A model generated the notes under the pieces. The model was not told the origin of the DNA. It saw only the letters and a program-made list of their open reading frames with translations, and did not search any database. Position numbers and translations under genes: made by a program. From Nicotiana tabacum (taxonomy: Eukaryota > Streptophyta > Magnoliopsida > Solanales > Solanaceae), in NCBI RefSeq assembly GCF_000715075.1, contig NC_134082.1:193615948-193679947 (forward strand): DNA of 64,000 nucleotides, in the 5' to 3' direction. Below, one piece after another: positions 47,440-57,930 of the stretch. Each line of letters starts with the position of its first letter. Positions within the stretch are counted from its first letter, which is position 1.

Positions 47440-48718
47440 AATGTGGTAGAGGAGGAGGTAGATGGCAAGCCATGGTTTTATGACATAAAGGAGTACCTCA
47501 AGATGGGGATATATCCGGAGCAGGCCACCGGAGACCAAAAAAGAGCCATCCGGCATTTGTCAAATGGTTTCTTCCTCAGTGGAGGAGTGTTGTACAGAAG
47601 AACCCCAGACTTGGGATTGCTAAGATGTATAGACGTCGGTCAAGCCACGGTAGTTATGGCAGAGGTGCATGCTTGAGTCTGTGGGCCACATATGAGCGGA
47701 TATGTATTGGCAAAGAAGATTCTTCGAGCAGGGTACTATTGGCTCACTATGGAGCATGATTGCATCAATTTCATTAGAAAGTGCCATCAATGTCAGATAC
47801 ACGGAGATCTGATCCATTCTCCACCGGCAGAGTTGCATACGATGTCAGCGCCCTGGCCATTTGTTGCATGGGGCATGGATGTCATTAGGCCTATCGAGCC
47901 GGCAGCAGCCAACGGCCATAGGTTCATTCTGGTGACCATCGACTACTTCACCAAGTGGGTTGAAGCTAAAACTTTGAAGTCGGTAACCAAGAAGGCAGTG
48001 GTGGATTTTGTTCACTCCCATGTCATCTACAGATTTGGGGTCCCAAAAGTGATCATCACGGAAAATGGTGCAAATCTTAACAGCAATTTGATGAGAGAGG
48101 TATGCCAACAATTTAAGATTACACACCGCAATTCCACCCCATATCATCCCAAGGCGAATGGAGCAGTCGAAGCAGCCAATAAGAACATCAAGAAGATAAT
48201 GAGAAAGATTGTAGAAGGATCTAGACAATGGCATGAGAAATTACCCTTTGCCTTGTTGGGTTATCGCACTACAGTTCGGACTTCCATAGGTGCAACTCCT
48301 TATTTGTTGGTATACGGAACTGAAGCAGTAATACCAGCAGAGGTCGAAATTCCATCCCTTTGAATTGTTGCTGAAGCCGAGATTGACGACGATGAATGAT
48401 CAAAACTCGACTGGAGCAGTTGAACTTAATAGATGAAAAAAGATTGGCAGCAGTGTGTCATGGCCAGTTGTATCAGAAAAGAATGGCAAGAGCATACAAT
48501 ATGAAGGTGCGCCCCAGAAAATTTGAAGTAGGGCAACAAGTATTGAAACGGATCCTCCCACGTCAGATCGAAGCAAAAGGCAAATTCGCCCCAAATTGGC
48601 AAGGGCCTTATGTCGTGACCAGGGTGTTGTCCAACGGTGCTTTATGTCTAACAGATATCGAAGGAAGATGTGTCGACATGGCTATCAATTCTGATGCAGT
48701 CAAAAGATATTATGCGTA
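47440..48718 (+). pseudogene. pol: Integrase of Ogre-type element, catalytic Asp changed to Glu
   Basis: The HHCC finger begins at EVHA (47662-47673), is interrupted by TGA at 47674, continues HMSGY, and ends CHQCQ at 47782-47796. The core has Asp in WGMDVI (47878-47880), then ITENGANLN, where the second catalytic Asp is replaced by Glu (48061-48063), and the final Glu in GAVEAANKN (48169-48171), with 35 residues between the last two. This copy would not be expected to be active. A TGA at 48361 and a 1 nt loss near 48396 break the C-terminal part, which ends ...DAVKRYYA at 48718. No chromodomain is present. Confidence 0.9.
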
Positions 48719-48982
48719 ATTTCTTTGATTATGATAGTTATTGGTTTGTTTGTTTGTATTTGGTACTTATTGGATAATGAAATGACGGAGGCAATTCTTT
48801 CTTCTATCCAAACACTTTTGGCCTTTGCTCCCCCTTTTTGAGCCTTATTTATTCCTTCATACCCCTCTTTTGGAATCACTAATGGGAAAGATATATGAAA
48901 AAAAGAAGAAGAAAAAAGAGAAAAGAAATTAAAAGAAAAATAAAAACAAGATAAAGGTCATAAGAAAATAGAGGAACCGTGG

Positions 48983-49026
48983 GAACTACGTTTGACCTGA
49001 TTCCTCAAAGATGATACGTAGGCGCC
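48983..49026 (+). other. Boundary dyad motif, copy 3 (after integrase)
   Basis: GAACTACGTTTGACCTGATTC and GATGATACGTAGGCGCC, with CTACG/CGTAG dyad ends. Confidence 0.75.
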
Positions 49027-49038
49027 TCACGGCTCGGT

Positions 49039-49096
49039 CATAGTGCATAGTGTGCATAGTGTGCATAGTGCACCATAATGTGCATAATGTGCATAG
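49039..49096 (+). repeat. Degenerate GTGCATA repeat
   Basis: CATAGTGTG/CATAATGTG units of 8-10 bp, about six copies. Confidence 0.75.
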
Positions 49097-49454
49097 CTCC
49101 ACACAGCGTAAATATAAAAATCCCCAAGCAAGAAAACTGGGGCAGGAGTTGTGTTTTGGAAGTTTCAAAAAGGGTTGATTCCAAGAGTTGTAGTGTCTCA
49201 CTCGTCGAAGTTATTTTTCAATTTTTTTATTTTTTTTTATAGCCTTTATTTAAACCCACACAAAACCAACATCGATGTCCAAAAAAGACCTCCCGATCAA
49301 TATCAAAGAAGTGCCAAGTCAGGCAAATGAAAGTCGAGAATAATACGCTAAACCCCAGCAAGGAAGGGGATCATAAACTGGAAATGAATTGATGACCGAA
49401 AAGAATATCCGAAAGAGAGAGTCATATAGGCAACACTCCAATCCCCCGTTGAAA

Positions 49455-49640
49455 GATAAAATGAGAGAGTCTTATCGGTGAAAACCTTCACAGGCACCAT
49501 AAGGCAACGAAAAATGAGAGAGATAAAACGAGAGAGTCTTATCGGTGAAAACCTTCACAGGCACCATAAGGCGACGGGAGCTGAGAGAAAAGAGAGTCTT
49601 ATTAGTGAAAACCCCTTGAAGGGCACTATAAGGCGACAAG
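49455..49640 (+). repeat. 60-67 bp tandem repeat, three units
   Basis: Each unit has GAGAGAGTCTTATCGGTGAA followed by AACCTTCACAGGCACCATAA and GGCGACG. Units start near 49464, 49531 and 49591; the third is the most diverged. Confidence 0.85.
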
Positions 49641-50345
49641 ACAAATTGGCAAAAGGATCCACATTTGCGAAGAGGTGGGCACCTATTCATCCCCAGCAAA
49701 TAAGGCCATCAGGAAGATTGATTGATACAAATAGACTGGGTCGGGTAATCCATAATGCAAGATATGATCGTAGGGACCAGTCATACCATCCAGATAAGTT
49801 CTTTCCTTTTCTTCTCCCCCAACATTTGTTCAGAAAGATTTTTCTCTTTTCTAGCTTTTTCATTTCTTTGTCTAAAAAAGACTTTTCCAGAAATTTGTTT
49901 TGAGAAGGACTTTTCAGAGTATACTACCAAGGGCCAAAATGGTACAAAGCAAAATGCGAAGGGCACGGGCCAAAGCCAAGGCAATAGGACAAAGGGCGTC
50001 TGTTGCAAAACCAAATGACAAACTGACCTAGAAAGTTAAGGGGAACATGAAGAAAAGCGGAAAACGACGTTTGAAGGACTTGTGGAACAAGTTCCAAGAA
50101 GATCCCCAGCAAGAACTGCGATAAATCACGGACCAAGGCCCAAGGTGGTCAGACACCACAGAAAGGGGGAAGTAGGAAGAGAGAATTAATCCACAACAAG
50201 ATAACCCTAACAGTCCTATCCTTAATAATGTTATCCCCGGGTGATAACATGTTATGCCCTGCAGGGCTGGGAGAAAATAAACGTTTAAGGGAGTAGTTTT
50301 AAATTTGAAGTGGACTCCCATAGCATGTTGTGAAACAAAAGATTG

Positions 50346-50545
50346 GGGAAGGGGTAAATGGAAAACCATCCCCAGCAAAAATATCATCCCCAGCAGACAT
50401 GTCATCCCCAACAAGCAACTTTATCCCCAACCAATTTCTGGAGCACAGAGCGGGGAAGGGATAAATGGAAAACCATCCCCAGCAAAAATACCATCCCCAG
50501 CAGACATGTCATCCCCAGCAAACAACTTTATCCCCAACCAGTTGC
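50346..50545 (+). repeat. 107 bp tandem duplication rich in TCCCCAGCA
   Basis: Two units each start GGGGAAGGG(G/A)TAAATGG and carry TCCCCAGCAAAAAT, TCCCCAGCAGACATG and CAACTTTATCCCCAACCA. Confidence 0.88.
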
Positions 50546-50780
50546 GGGAGAAAAGAGCAACGGAAAGGGAGAGGAAAGATCATTTGCGCAGCAGGAGTGA
50601 CACGATCACTCAACATGTTAAAACTAACCAAATTTCCTTTGATTTCTACAGGAAAATAAAGGTTGAGGATGGCAGAAAGACACGCCACAAAGAAGGTCAC
50701 CAAAACCGGGGCAGAAAATTTTCTGCCATTGTCAAAACTTTCCCGGGGAAACGAGGGAGCAAATCCAAATACCTTTTTTC

Positions 50781-51440
50781 TCTTTACATTTCATGTCCTA
50801 GGTCGCCCACCAGTATAATGAGGGTATGTATTTTGTTTTCATCTCCTGTCCTAGGTCGCCCACCAGTATAATGAGGGTATACATTTCATGTCCTAGGTCG
50901 CCCACCAGTATAATGAGGGTATGTATTTTTGTTTTCATCTCCTGTCCTAGGTTGCCCACCAGTATAATGAGGGTATACCTTTCAGTCTTTACATTTCATG
51001 TCCTAGGTCGCCCACCAGTATAATGAGGGTATACATTTCTGTTTTCATTTCATGTCCTAGGTCGCCCACCAGTATAATGAGGGTATACATTTCAGTCTTT
51101 ACATTTCATGTCCTAGGTCGCCCACCAGTATAATGAGGGTATACTTTTCAGTTTTCATTTCATGTTCTAGGTCGCCCACCAGTATAATGAGGGTATACAT
51201 TTCAGTCTTTACATTCCATGTCCTAGGTCGCCCACCAATATAATGAGGGTATACATTTCAGTCTTTACATTTCATGTCCTAGGTCGCCCACCAGTATAAT
51301 GAGGGTATACATTTCTGTTTTCATTTCATGTCCTAGGTCGCCCACCAGTATAATGAGGGTATACATTTCCGTCTTTACATTTCATGTCCTAGGTCGCCCA
51401 CCAGTATAATGAGGGTATACATTTCAGTCTTTACATTTCA
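50781..51440 (+). repeat. About 55 bp tandem repeat, 12 units
   Basis: Each unit has TCCTAGGTCGCCCACCAGTA and TAATGAGGGTATAC, with a spacer of the type ATTTCAGTCTTTACATTTCATG. Twelve copies are countable; units 1-3 have shorter or variant spacers. Tandem repeats in the 3' UTR are reported for Ogre elements. Confidence 0.95.
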
Positions 51441-51994
51441 GATGTTGAAATCAGTAACCCACCGGAAGGCAGAAGGTTACAACAGGAATCTCTATCAGGA
51501 AACAATAAAAATTCCCAGCACCGGAAAGCAGAAGGTTGCAACAAGAGATCCTAGTGCAAATTCAAGCGCAAGAGTCAAAAGGAAGAAAAAACGTGTCTTG
51601 AAAGAAGCGACCTGTGAACATCAAATTATGCCCAGCATAACAAATCTGATGAAGAAAGCCGTATCCCCAGAGGAACCACCGAAAAGCTTAATGAAGGAAG
51701 CCATATCCCCAGCGGACTGGACAAAATGATGAAAACTGGTACCCAGAAAAGCAAAAGGCCAGTGTCATCCCCAAAATTCACGAAAAAAAGCGCCGGAAGA
51801 AACACAAGCCGACAAGAAAGCAAGGTGACAAGAACGAGTTGAAGATAGATGAGATCTTATGATCCGTAGTCTAGCCTAGCTTCTTGATTTTTCTTTTAAG
51901 CACGGTGTAACAAGGAGATCGGTAAGCAGTGATAACAGCATGCAGCAACAGCAGCATTGCAGTCCCATGGTAGTCCCAGCTACCAAAACTTCCC

Positions 51995-52039
51995 GAACTA
52001 CATTAACCTGATTCCCCTTTAGCCAGGGATATGTAGGAA
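51995..52039 (+). other. Boundary dyad motif, copy 4 (near 3' end), decayed
   Basis: GAACTACATTAACCTGATTC and GGGATATGTAGGAAA; each CG of the dyad has become CA or TG. Confidence 0.65.
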
Positions 52040-52167
52040 ACCTTTGAAGCAAAGGTTCGGTTAAATCTTTTTCCAAAATAATGCTTCACGTGGAGTATTC
52101 CAACAGGCAAAAATCGATCGTATCCGCTTACTTTATCTTTGCACGAAAACTCTTTGTGTTTTCGGCC

Positions 52168-52180
52168 AAAGAGGGACAGC
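52168..52180 (+). other. Polypurine tract of Ogre-type element
   Basis: AAAGAGGGACAGC directly before the LTR C start TGTGAGCACG. Confidence 0.8.
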
Positions 52181-52902
52181 TGTGAGCACGTGATTTTTGC
52201 TTCACGGAAAACTACTCCAAAAGAAATCAAAAAATAAAACAAATTTCATCTGTGTACAATTTTTTGAGAATTTGCGTGATATTTTGATAATTTTTTTGTC
52301 CGTAAATGCTCGCCTTGTTATAGTAAAAATACAAAAAAAACATATGTTGCATGCATTTTGGAATTAGTGGTGCATTTACAAATTAATTAACCATAATTTG
52401 GTTAACAGAAAATCACAAAAAAACATGCACGCATATTTCTCGTCGTTGTGTGATTTTAGTTTTAATTATAGGTGTTAAATAACATATATGTAATTTTTGA
52501 TTGTATAAATTATTTGGGATTTTTGTTTAATTTTGTTAATTATAAGAAAAGAAGGAAAATAGGTGAAAATGAAGGAAAATCGAGATTGGGCCACCCTAGG
52601 TGGACCCAAATCCAGGCCCAAAGCAACCCATGCCCGGTCCAGTTTGGTCAAGCTTCCTGACGCTTTAAACGGCGTCGTTTTGCTCCTTTTAATCAAAACC
52701 GTTGGTTTAAATCAATCCAACGGCCAGGATTCCATCTCCATACCCATTCCAAACCCGACCTACTTACCCGAATCAACCCGGCCCTTTATTAAAACCAAAT
52801 GACCCCGTTTCTATACCAAATGACCCCGTCCTGACCCTCACTAGTTAATCCAAGCCATTGAGATCATTTGATCTAACAGATCAAATCAATTGCCCCGTTC
52901 CG

Positions 52903-52910
52903 TATATAAG
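52903..52910 (+). promoter_or_regulatory. TATA box of LTR C
   Basis: TATATAAG, same context as LTR A. Confidence 0.78.
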
Positions 52911-53363
52911 CTTCCCATCACACCCCACGCCCCAAACCAAACCAGACCCCCCCCCCCTTTCACATACTATTCACCTTCGTCCCCAGAGCCCCCCCCCCCT
53001 CTCAAACCCTAGCCGCCTTAGGTTTTCCCCACCATAAACCCGGCCACCCGGACTTCGATGGCCACCAAAACAACACCCCTGATGCATCCAACCACCCTGA
53101 ACACGAATCCACCAACCGTTTACCTCGAATCACCATGCAGCTTCTCGTATCTTCAATCTAAGATTCGAGTAAAAACCAGATCTACACCCACTGACCCCAA
53201 ACTCACACCAAAACACATCCTGACCTTCCTCATCCCCTGAGTGACCTTGGTTCCATTCGAATCTAACCAGAAAGGATCAAGCCCTAATTCGAGCCCCAAG
53301 AACCCTAAGACTCAGATTTATTGGGTTCTGTCCAAATCAACAAAAGGATCGGGGTTTAATAGA

Positions 53364-53405
53364 CTTTAACCGTGGTGTTCTCAGTTGAGAACAGTTCGAT
53401 TAAAG
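53364..53405 (+). other. LTR hairpin, C copy
   Basis: CTTTAACCGTGGTGTTCTC, loop AGTT, GAGAACAGTTCGATTAAAG. The inner stem is intact; the outer arms are imperfect. It starts 461 bp after the TATA box. Confidence 0.7.
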
Positions 53406-55524
53406 TCCATTCGACCCCAAAATGGTCGATCCCAAGTCCGAGCCTGGGTCAGTTTTAATTTCAAATCCCTGAGGTAATTTTCCCTTTTCTTTTGTTCTCC
53501 TATAGAATCCAATCTGCCTTCCATGTTTGGTTTGTTTTGTTTCTGATTTTTTCTTTCAAATCTGTGAACCTTGAGATAGTGTTTAGTTTGTTTTGATGTT
53601 TTATTTGATTGGTTGCTGTATATTATAGCTTGTATAGTCGCTTAAGTAAGTGTCGTCAATTAATTTGTTTAAAATCAGAGGATACATGATAGTAGTTCAT
53701 TGATGTTCTCCATGTATGTTTACCAGTTCAGCATCTGCTATGCTAATTTGTAATGAACCCGTTGAATATGTTCAGTTTTATCTTTGAACTAGACTGCTCG
53801 TTCATTCAGTAATCCCATGTTCTTCATAGTTGGCCATGGAAACCTGATTGTCACTGCTTCATCATTTGCTCCCTATTGTTTGTTTGATTTAAGTTGATCA
53901 GGATTGGTTCCCAATTTGATCAACTTATTTCACCTGATTGACACCCCTTTGTAATCTGATTTTAAGTTGAACTTAGGCTGAGTATTGGATATAGCTGTAG
54001 AAATCTAGGAGATCAATCAGAAATCAGTGTTAAGCTTATATGGTTGGTAAGTTCAAACAAGTAAGGCTTAGGGTAATACAGTAATATGCAAGGGTTAAGG
54101 GGTAATTTTGGGAGTTTAATAGGATTTTAACAGGTTGTAAAGCTAAGGTCTGCCTAGGGGTCATTTGTTTAATTGTCAGTGGGGTACACAACATGAGAGC
54201 ATGGGTTTATTTTAATACTATAATCCCTCCCATAACTCTTGATTAAAACAAATAGGGACAATGCATGCTAGCATGGGGGACCAAATAGTTTACATCAAGA
54301 AAGACTTTGGCTAGACACTTAGGAGTGGGGGAAGTAGAGGGTATGGGCAGAATGAATCTGGGAATCTCAAGGCAGGTTTTAGCAGGCCTGTTTTAGGCTA
54401 TAAATAAAGTCATTTTTAACAAAGAGGGGGCTGGTCTTCCAACCTTTAGAAGGTCAGTTGATTTTCAGAGATAGGCTGGATTTTTCACACAAAAAGTTAC
54501 ACATTAGAGTTTAAGGGGAGAAAAATCAGAAGTCACTGTGTTTCTGCACCTGTTTTCTTTCTCTGCTTTGGTCTGGTTTGGTTGGGCATACTTCTGGGTT
54601 TCAGTTAGCTTCCCTGGGTTCTTTACTTGCTAAAAACTGTTTCAGTTAAGTGTCTTGGTTCTCTGTTTGGACTGAAAGTCCACTGGTTGTTGTTGTTGGG
54701 TTTTCTGAAATTTCTGCTGGGTTGTCACTTAAGTTGCCACTGAGTTTTGGTCTTTATTGGGCTATCCCTGTTGTTGTTGTTGCTGTGTTGGTGCATACTG
54801 CCCTGCTGATCATTCCTCTTTTCTTTTGCTTTCCTATACCAGGTACATGACTGATACACTTCAATGTAAGCTGAAATTTGAAGCTTGAATACAAAGAAAA
54901 TTGCAAGAGTTGAAGTTATTCTGAATTAGCTTAGAAATGTACTGAAAATAGTTTATCAGCACAATAATTTACTTTCCCTAATAGAACTATGTAGTTAGCT
55001 GTGATGTAACTGAACTTTTATGCATATCATTTAGTTGGAAGACCCTGTGTGTTGCTTATAATTGAAAGTGATTAATGTTGTAGTAGCCATGTTCTATTAG
55101 TTCCTTATCGTTTTGTCAAGAAGCATGTTAGGTACCCAATAGTTCCTGCTTTAAACAAATGGCATGTTTTAAGTCGGTGGGAATATAGCTTGATTAAGGC
55201 AAATAGTATGTTTCATTTTAGTTCCCCCCCCCCCCCACATTGTTTATAATGCCAAACATATATCAAACACATTGAATAAGCCCAATTGGAATAAGGGTGG
55301 CCCAGGCCGAGTTTAACTTTATGCATATTGGGCCTGGGCCTGTGATATCTAAACAACTGCTCATATACGTGTTCATGTTTCGGATTTTGCAAATCATATT
55401 CGGAACCCAACTATAACTAACTTGTAAGTATATAAGTAAAGTTGGACCATTCTTCTCCTTTCATTATTCGAGACAAATTCAATAGAAAACATAGTCACTA
55501 TAGGATCGTCCTTTTAAAATAAAT

Positions 55525-56120
55525 GAGGTGAGCCTCACCAAAAAAAAATGCAAATTGCAGGGCCCTCAACAATTGATCATAATAAATACTTAGAATTTGG
55601 GACGGACTGTTTAGTGAATTTCACTGCCTTCCCCAAAGATAATAACGCGCTAGACTCTTTAGACGCGATTTAATTAAATTACATCCTTAAACTCGGGTGC
55701 ACATTTACGTGACCCAAATCCAAATCTCAACGGAGTTGAAATGTGTCTCTAATCACGGGTACATTGATTGTGACATGGTTCGAGATGCGTGTCCATGACG
55801 TTGCAAATCCTTTTTTAAAAAATAAGAATGAGATGAGCCTCGCCGAATAAAAAACACCAAAATTGCGGGGCCCTCAGTAAATATTTGCTTTAAGATTGCT
55901 TAGATTTCGGGACGGGCCGTTTAGCGAATTTCACGGCCCCACCCAAAATAATGATATGCTAGTTGCTTTAGGCGTGTATTTAATAATGTTAACTTCCTAA
56001 ACTCGGGTGTACATTTATGTGACCCAAATCCAAATCTCAACAGAGTTGAAATATGCCTACCACCACGGGTGCATTGATGTGACGTGGTTCGAGATGTGTT
56101 TCCACGATATTGCAATTCTT
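55525..56120 (+). repeat. About 300 bp tandem duplication in LTR C
   Basis: Two units, as in LTR A, beginning at about 55527 and 55832. Confidence 0.8.
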
Positions 56121-56485
56121 GATAAAAATAATAATAATGACAAAGCGGTTAAAAGTTAAAATTCTCACATAGGTTCAATATGTATTAAATCAGATAATCA
56201 AGCCGAATATGACAATTGAGCGACCGTGCAAGAACCACGGAACTCGGGAATGCCTAACACCTTCTCCCGGGTTAACAGAATTCTTTATCCGGATTTCTAG
56301 TTTGCAGACTGTAATACAGAGTCATTCTTTTCCTCGATTCGGGATTAAATTGGTGACTTGGGACACCCTAAATATTCCAAGTGGTGACTCTGAAATAAAT
56401 AAACAAATCCCGTTTCGATTGTCCTTTAATTGAAAAAACTCCTTCACCTCCTTGCGGGGGCGGAAAAAGGAGGTGTGACAGGTCA

Positions 56486-57930
56486 CTCAGCCCATTTCTA
56501 TTCCTCTGTATCGTATGTCCCCTCCTGAGTTGAAGGAGTCGAAGGATCAGTTTCAAGAATTGTTTAATAAGGGTTTTATTTAACCCAGTGTATCACCTTG
56601 GGGTGGTCCTATCTTGTTTGTGAAGAAAAGGGATTGTTCTATGCGTATATGTATTGATTATCGCCAGTTGAACAAAGTTACAATGGATAACCGTTATCAT
56701 TTGCCTCATATTAATGATCTGTTTGACCAGCTTCAGGGCGCACGAGTGTTTTCTAAGATTGACTTGCGCTCAGGTTACCATCAGTTGAAGATTCCAGAGC
56801 CAGATATCCCGAAGACTGCTTTCAGGACTCGGTGTGGTTATTACGAGTTCTTTGTTATGTCATTTGGACTGACCAATGCCCTCACAGCCTTTATGCATTT
56901 GATTCACGGTGTGTTATGGTCGTATCTTAACACGTTTGTCATTGTCTTTATTGATAATATTCTGGTGCATTCCCGGAGTCAGGAAGATCATGAGCAACAC
57001 CTAGGGACAGTGCTCCAGACTTTGATAGAGAAGAAGTTATCTGCTAAGTTCTCAAAATATGAGTTTTGGTTAGATTCCGTGGCATTCTTAGGCCACATGG
57101 TATCGAGTGAGGGTATTCAAGTGGATCCAAAAAAAATTTAAGCAGTGCAGAGTTGGCCCAGACCATCTTCAGCTACAGAGATACACAGTTTTCTTGGCAT
57201 GGCGGGTCATTACCATCGTTTTATTGAGGGGTTTTCATCAATTGCAGCCCTATAACTAAGCTGACCCAGAAGGGTGCTCCGTTCTAGTGGATGGAAGAGT
57301 GTGAGGTGAGCTTTGAGAAGCTCAATACAGCTTTGACTACATCCCCGGTTTTGATATTGCCTATAGGTTCGGGGTGTTATACTGTCTATTGTGATGCCTC
57401 GAGGATTATCCTTGGAGCATTTTTGATGTAGGACGGTAGGGTGATTGCCTACACGTCCAAATAGTTGAAGGTACATGAAAAGAATTACCCTGTTCATGAT
57501 CTCGAGCTAGCTGCTATTGTTCACGCCTTAAAGATCTGGCGTCATTATTTGTACGTTGTTCCTTGTAAGATTTATACTAATCACCGGAGTTTGCAGCACC
57601 TATTCAAGCAAAAGGATCTAAATTTGTGCCAGAGGAGGTGGTTAGAGTTGTTGGAGGACTATGATATCATTATTTTGTATCACCCGGGCAAGGCCAATAT
57701 GGTGGTCGATGTTTTAAGTCGTCGGGCAGAGAGTTTGGGGAGTTTGGCTTATTTACCATCATCGGAGAGGCCTATGGCGATGGATATTCAGGTCTTAGCC
57801 AGCCAGTTTGTGAGATTGGGTCTTTCGGAGACTAGTCGGGTTCTAGCTTGCGTGGTTTCTCGGTCTTCCTTATTTGATCGTATCAGGGAGCGTCAATTTG
57901 ATGACCCTCATTTCAAGGATAAGGTTTAGC
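56486..57930 (+). pseudogene. pol: G3 reverse transcriptase and RNase H, catalytic Asp lost
   Basis: Sequence resumes after the Ogre-type insertion with CACTCAGCCCATTTC, equivalent to the G1 protease-RT linker. RT motifs are [34 protein letters not shown] and SFGLTNA. The catalytic motif reads FIDN (56947-56958): the second Asp is Asn. A TAA at 57139 and a frameshift near 57255 separate RT from RNase H, which resumes in another frame ([31 protein letters not shown]). There are stops at about 57427 and 57463 and at 57927 (all TAG). Confidence 0.9.

Larger units (their letters stand above)
48719..52180 (+). other. 3' untranslated region of Ogre-type element
   Basis: About 3.5 kb without a credible gene; ORFs of up to 188 codons here arise from repeats. 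It holds boundary motif copies 3 and 4, an A/G-rich tract (48897-48950), four tandem repeat families and many TCCCCAGCA words. Confidence 0.8.
28097..56480 (+). mobile_element. Giant Ogre/TAT-lineage LTR retrotransposon with internal LTR and duplicated gag
   Basis: The outer LTRs A and C are nearly identical and flanked by the 5 bp duplication GGTCA (28092-28096 and 56481-56485). Total span is 28,384 bp. Ogre-lineage traits visible are LTRs over 4 kb, a tRNA-Arg-type PBS, an extra ORF before gag, a non-coding gap between protease and RT that looks like an intron, a second (archaeal-type) RNase H before integrase, and a long 3' UTR with tandem repeats. The interior is abnormal. A first gag stops at 37497 and is fused to a third, more divergent LTR (B), after which a short leader, a second gag and the whole pol follow. 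Removing LINE, LTR B and gag 1 would leave about 21-22 kb, a normal Ogre size. Confidence 0.93.
52181..56480 (+). repeat. LTR C, 3' LTR of Ogre-type element (4300 bp)
   Basis: It is nearly identical to LTR A end to end. It differs by scattered substitutions and by longer C tracts at 52947, 52989 and 55224. It ends GGAGGTGTGACA, followed by the GGTCA target duplication at 56481-56485. Confidence 0.95.

Noticed and set aside
50305..51023. ORFs of 65-188 codons with repeated Ser-Pro-Thr-Ser-Ile-Met segments
   Set aside because: They are generated by the 107 bp and 55 bp arrays of the 3' UTR and have no homologue that I recognise.
50781..51440. CRISPR-like array of regular repeats
   Set aside because: The spacers are themselves repeated in two forms, the context is a plant retrotransposon 3' UTR and no cas genes exist. 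It is a tandem repeat.
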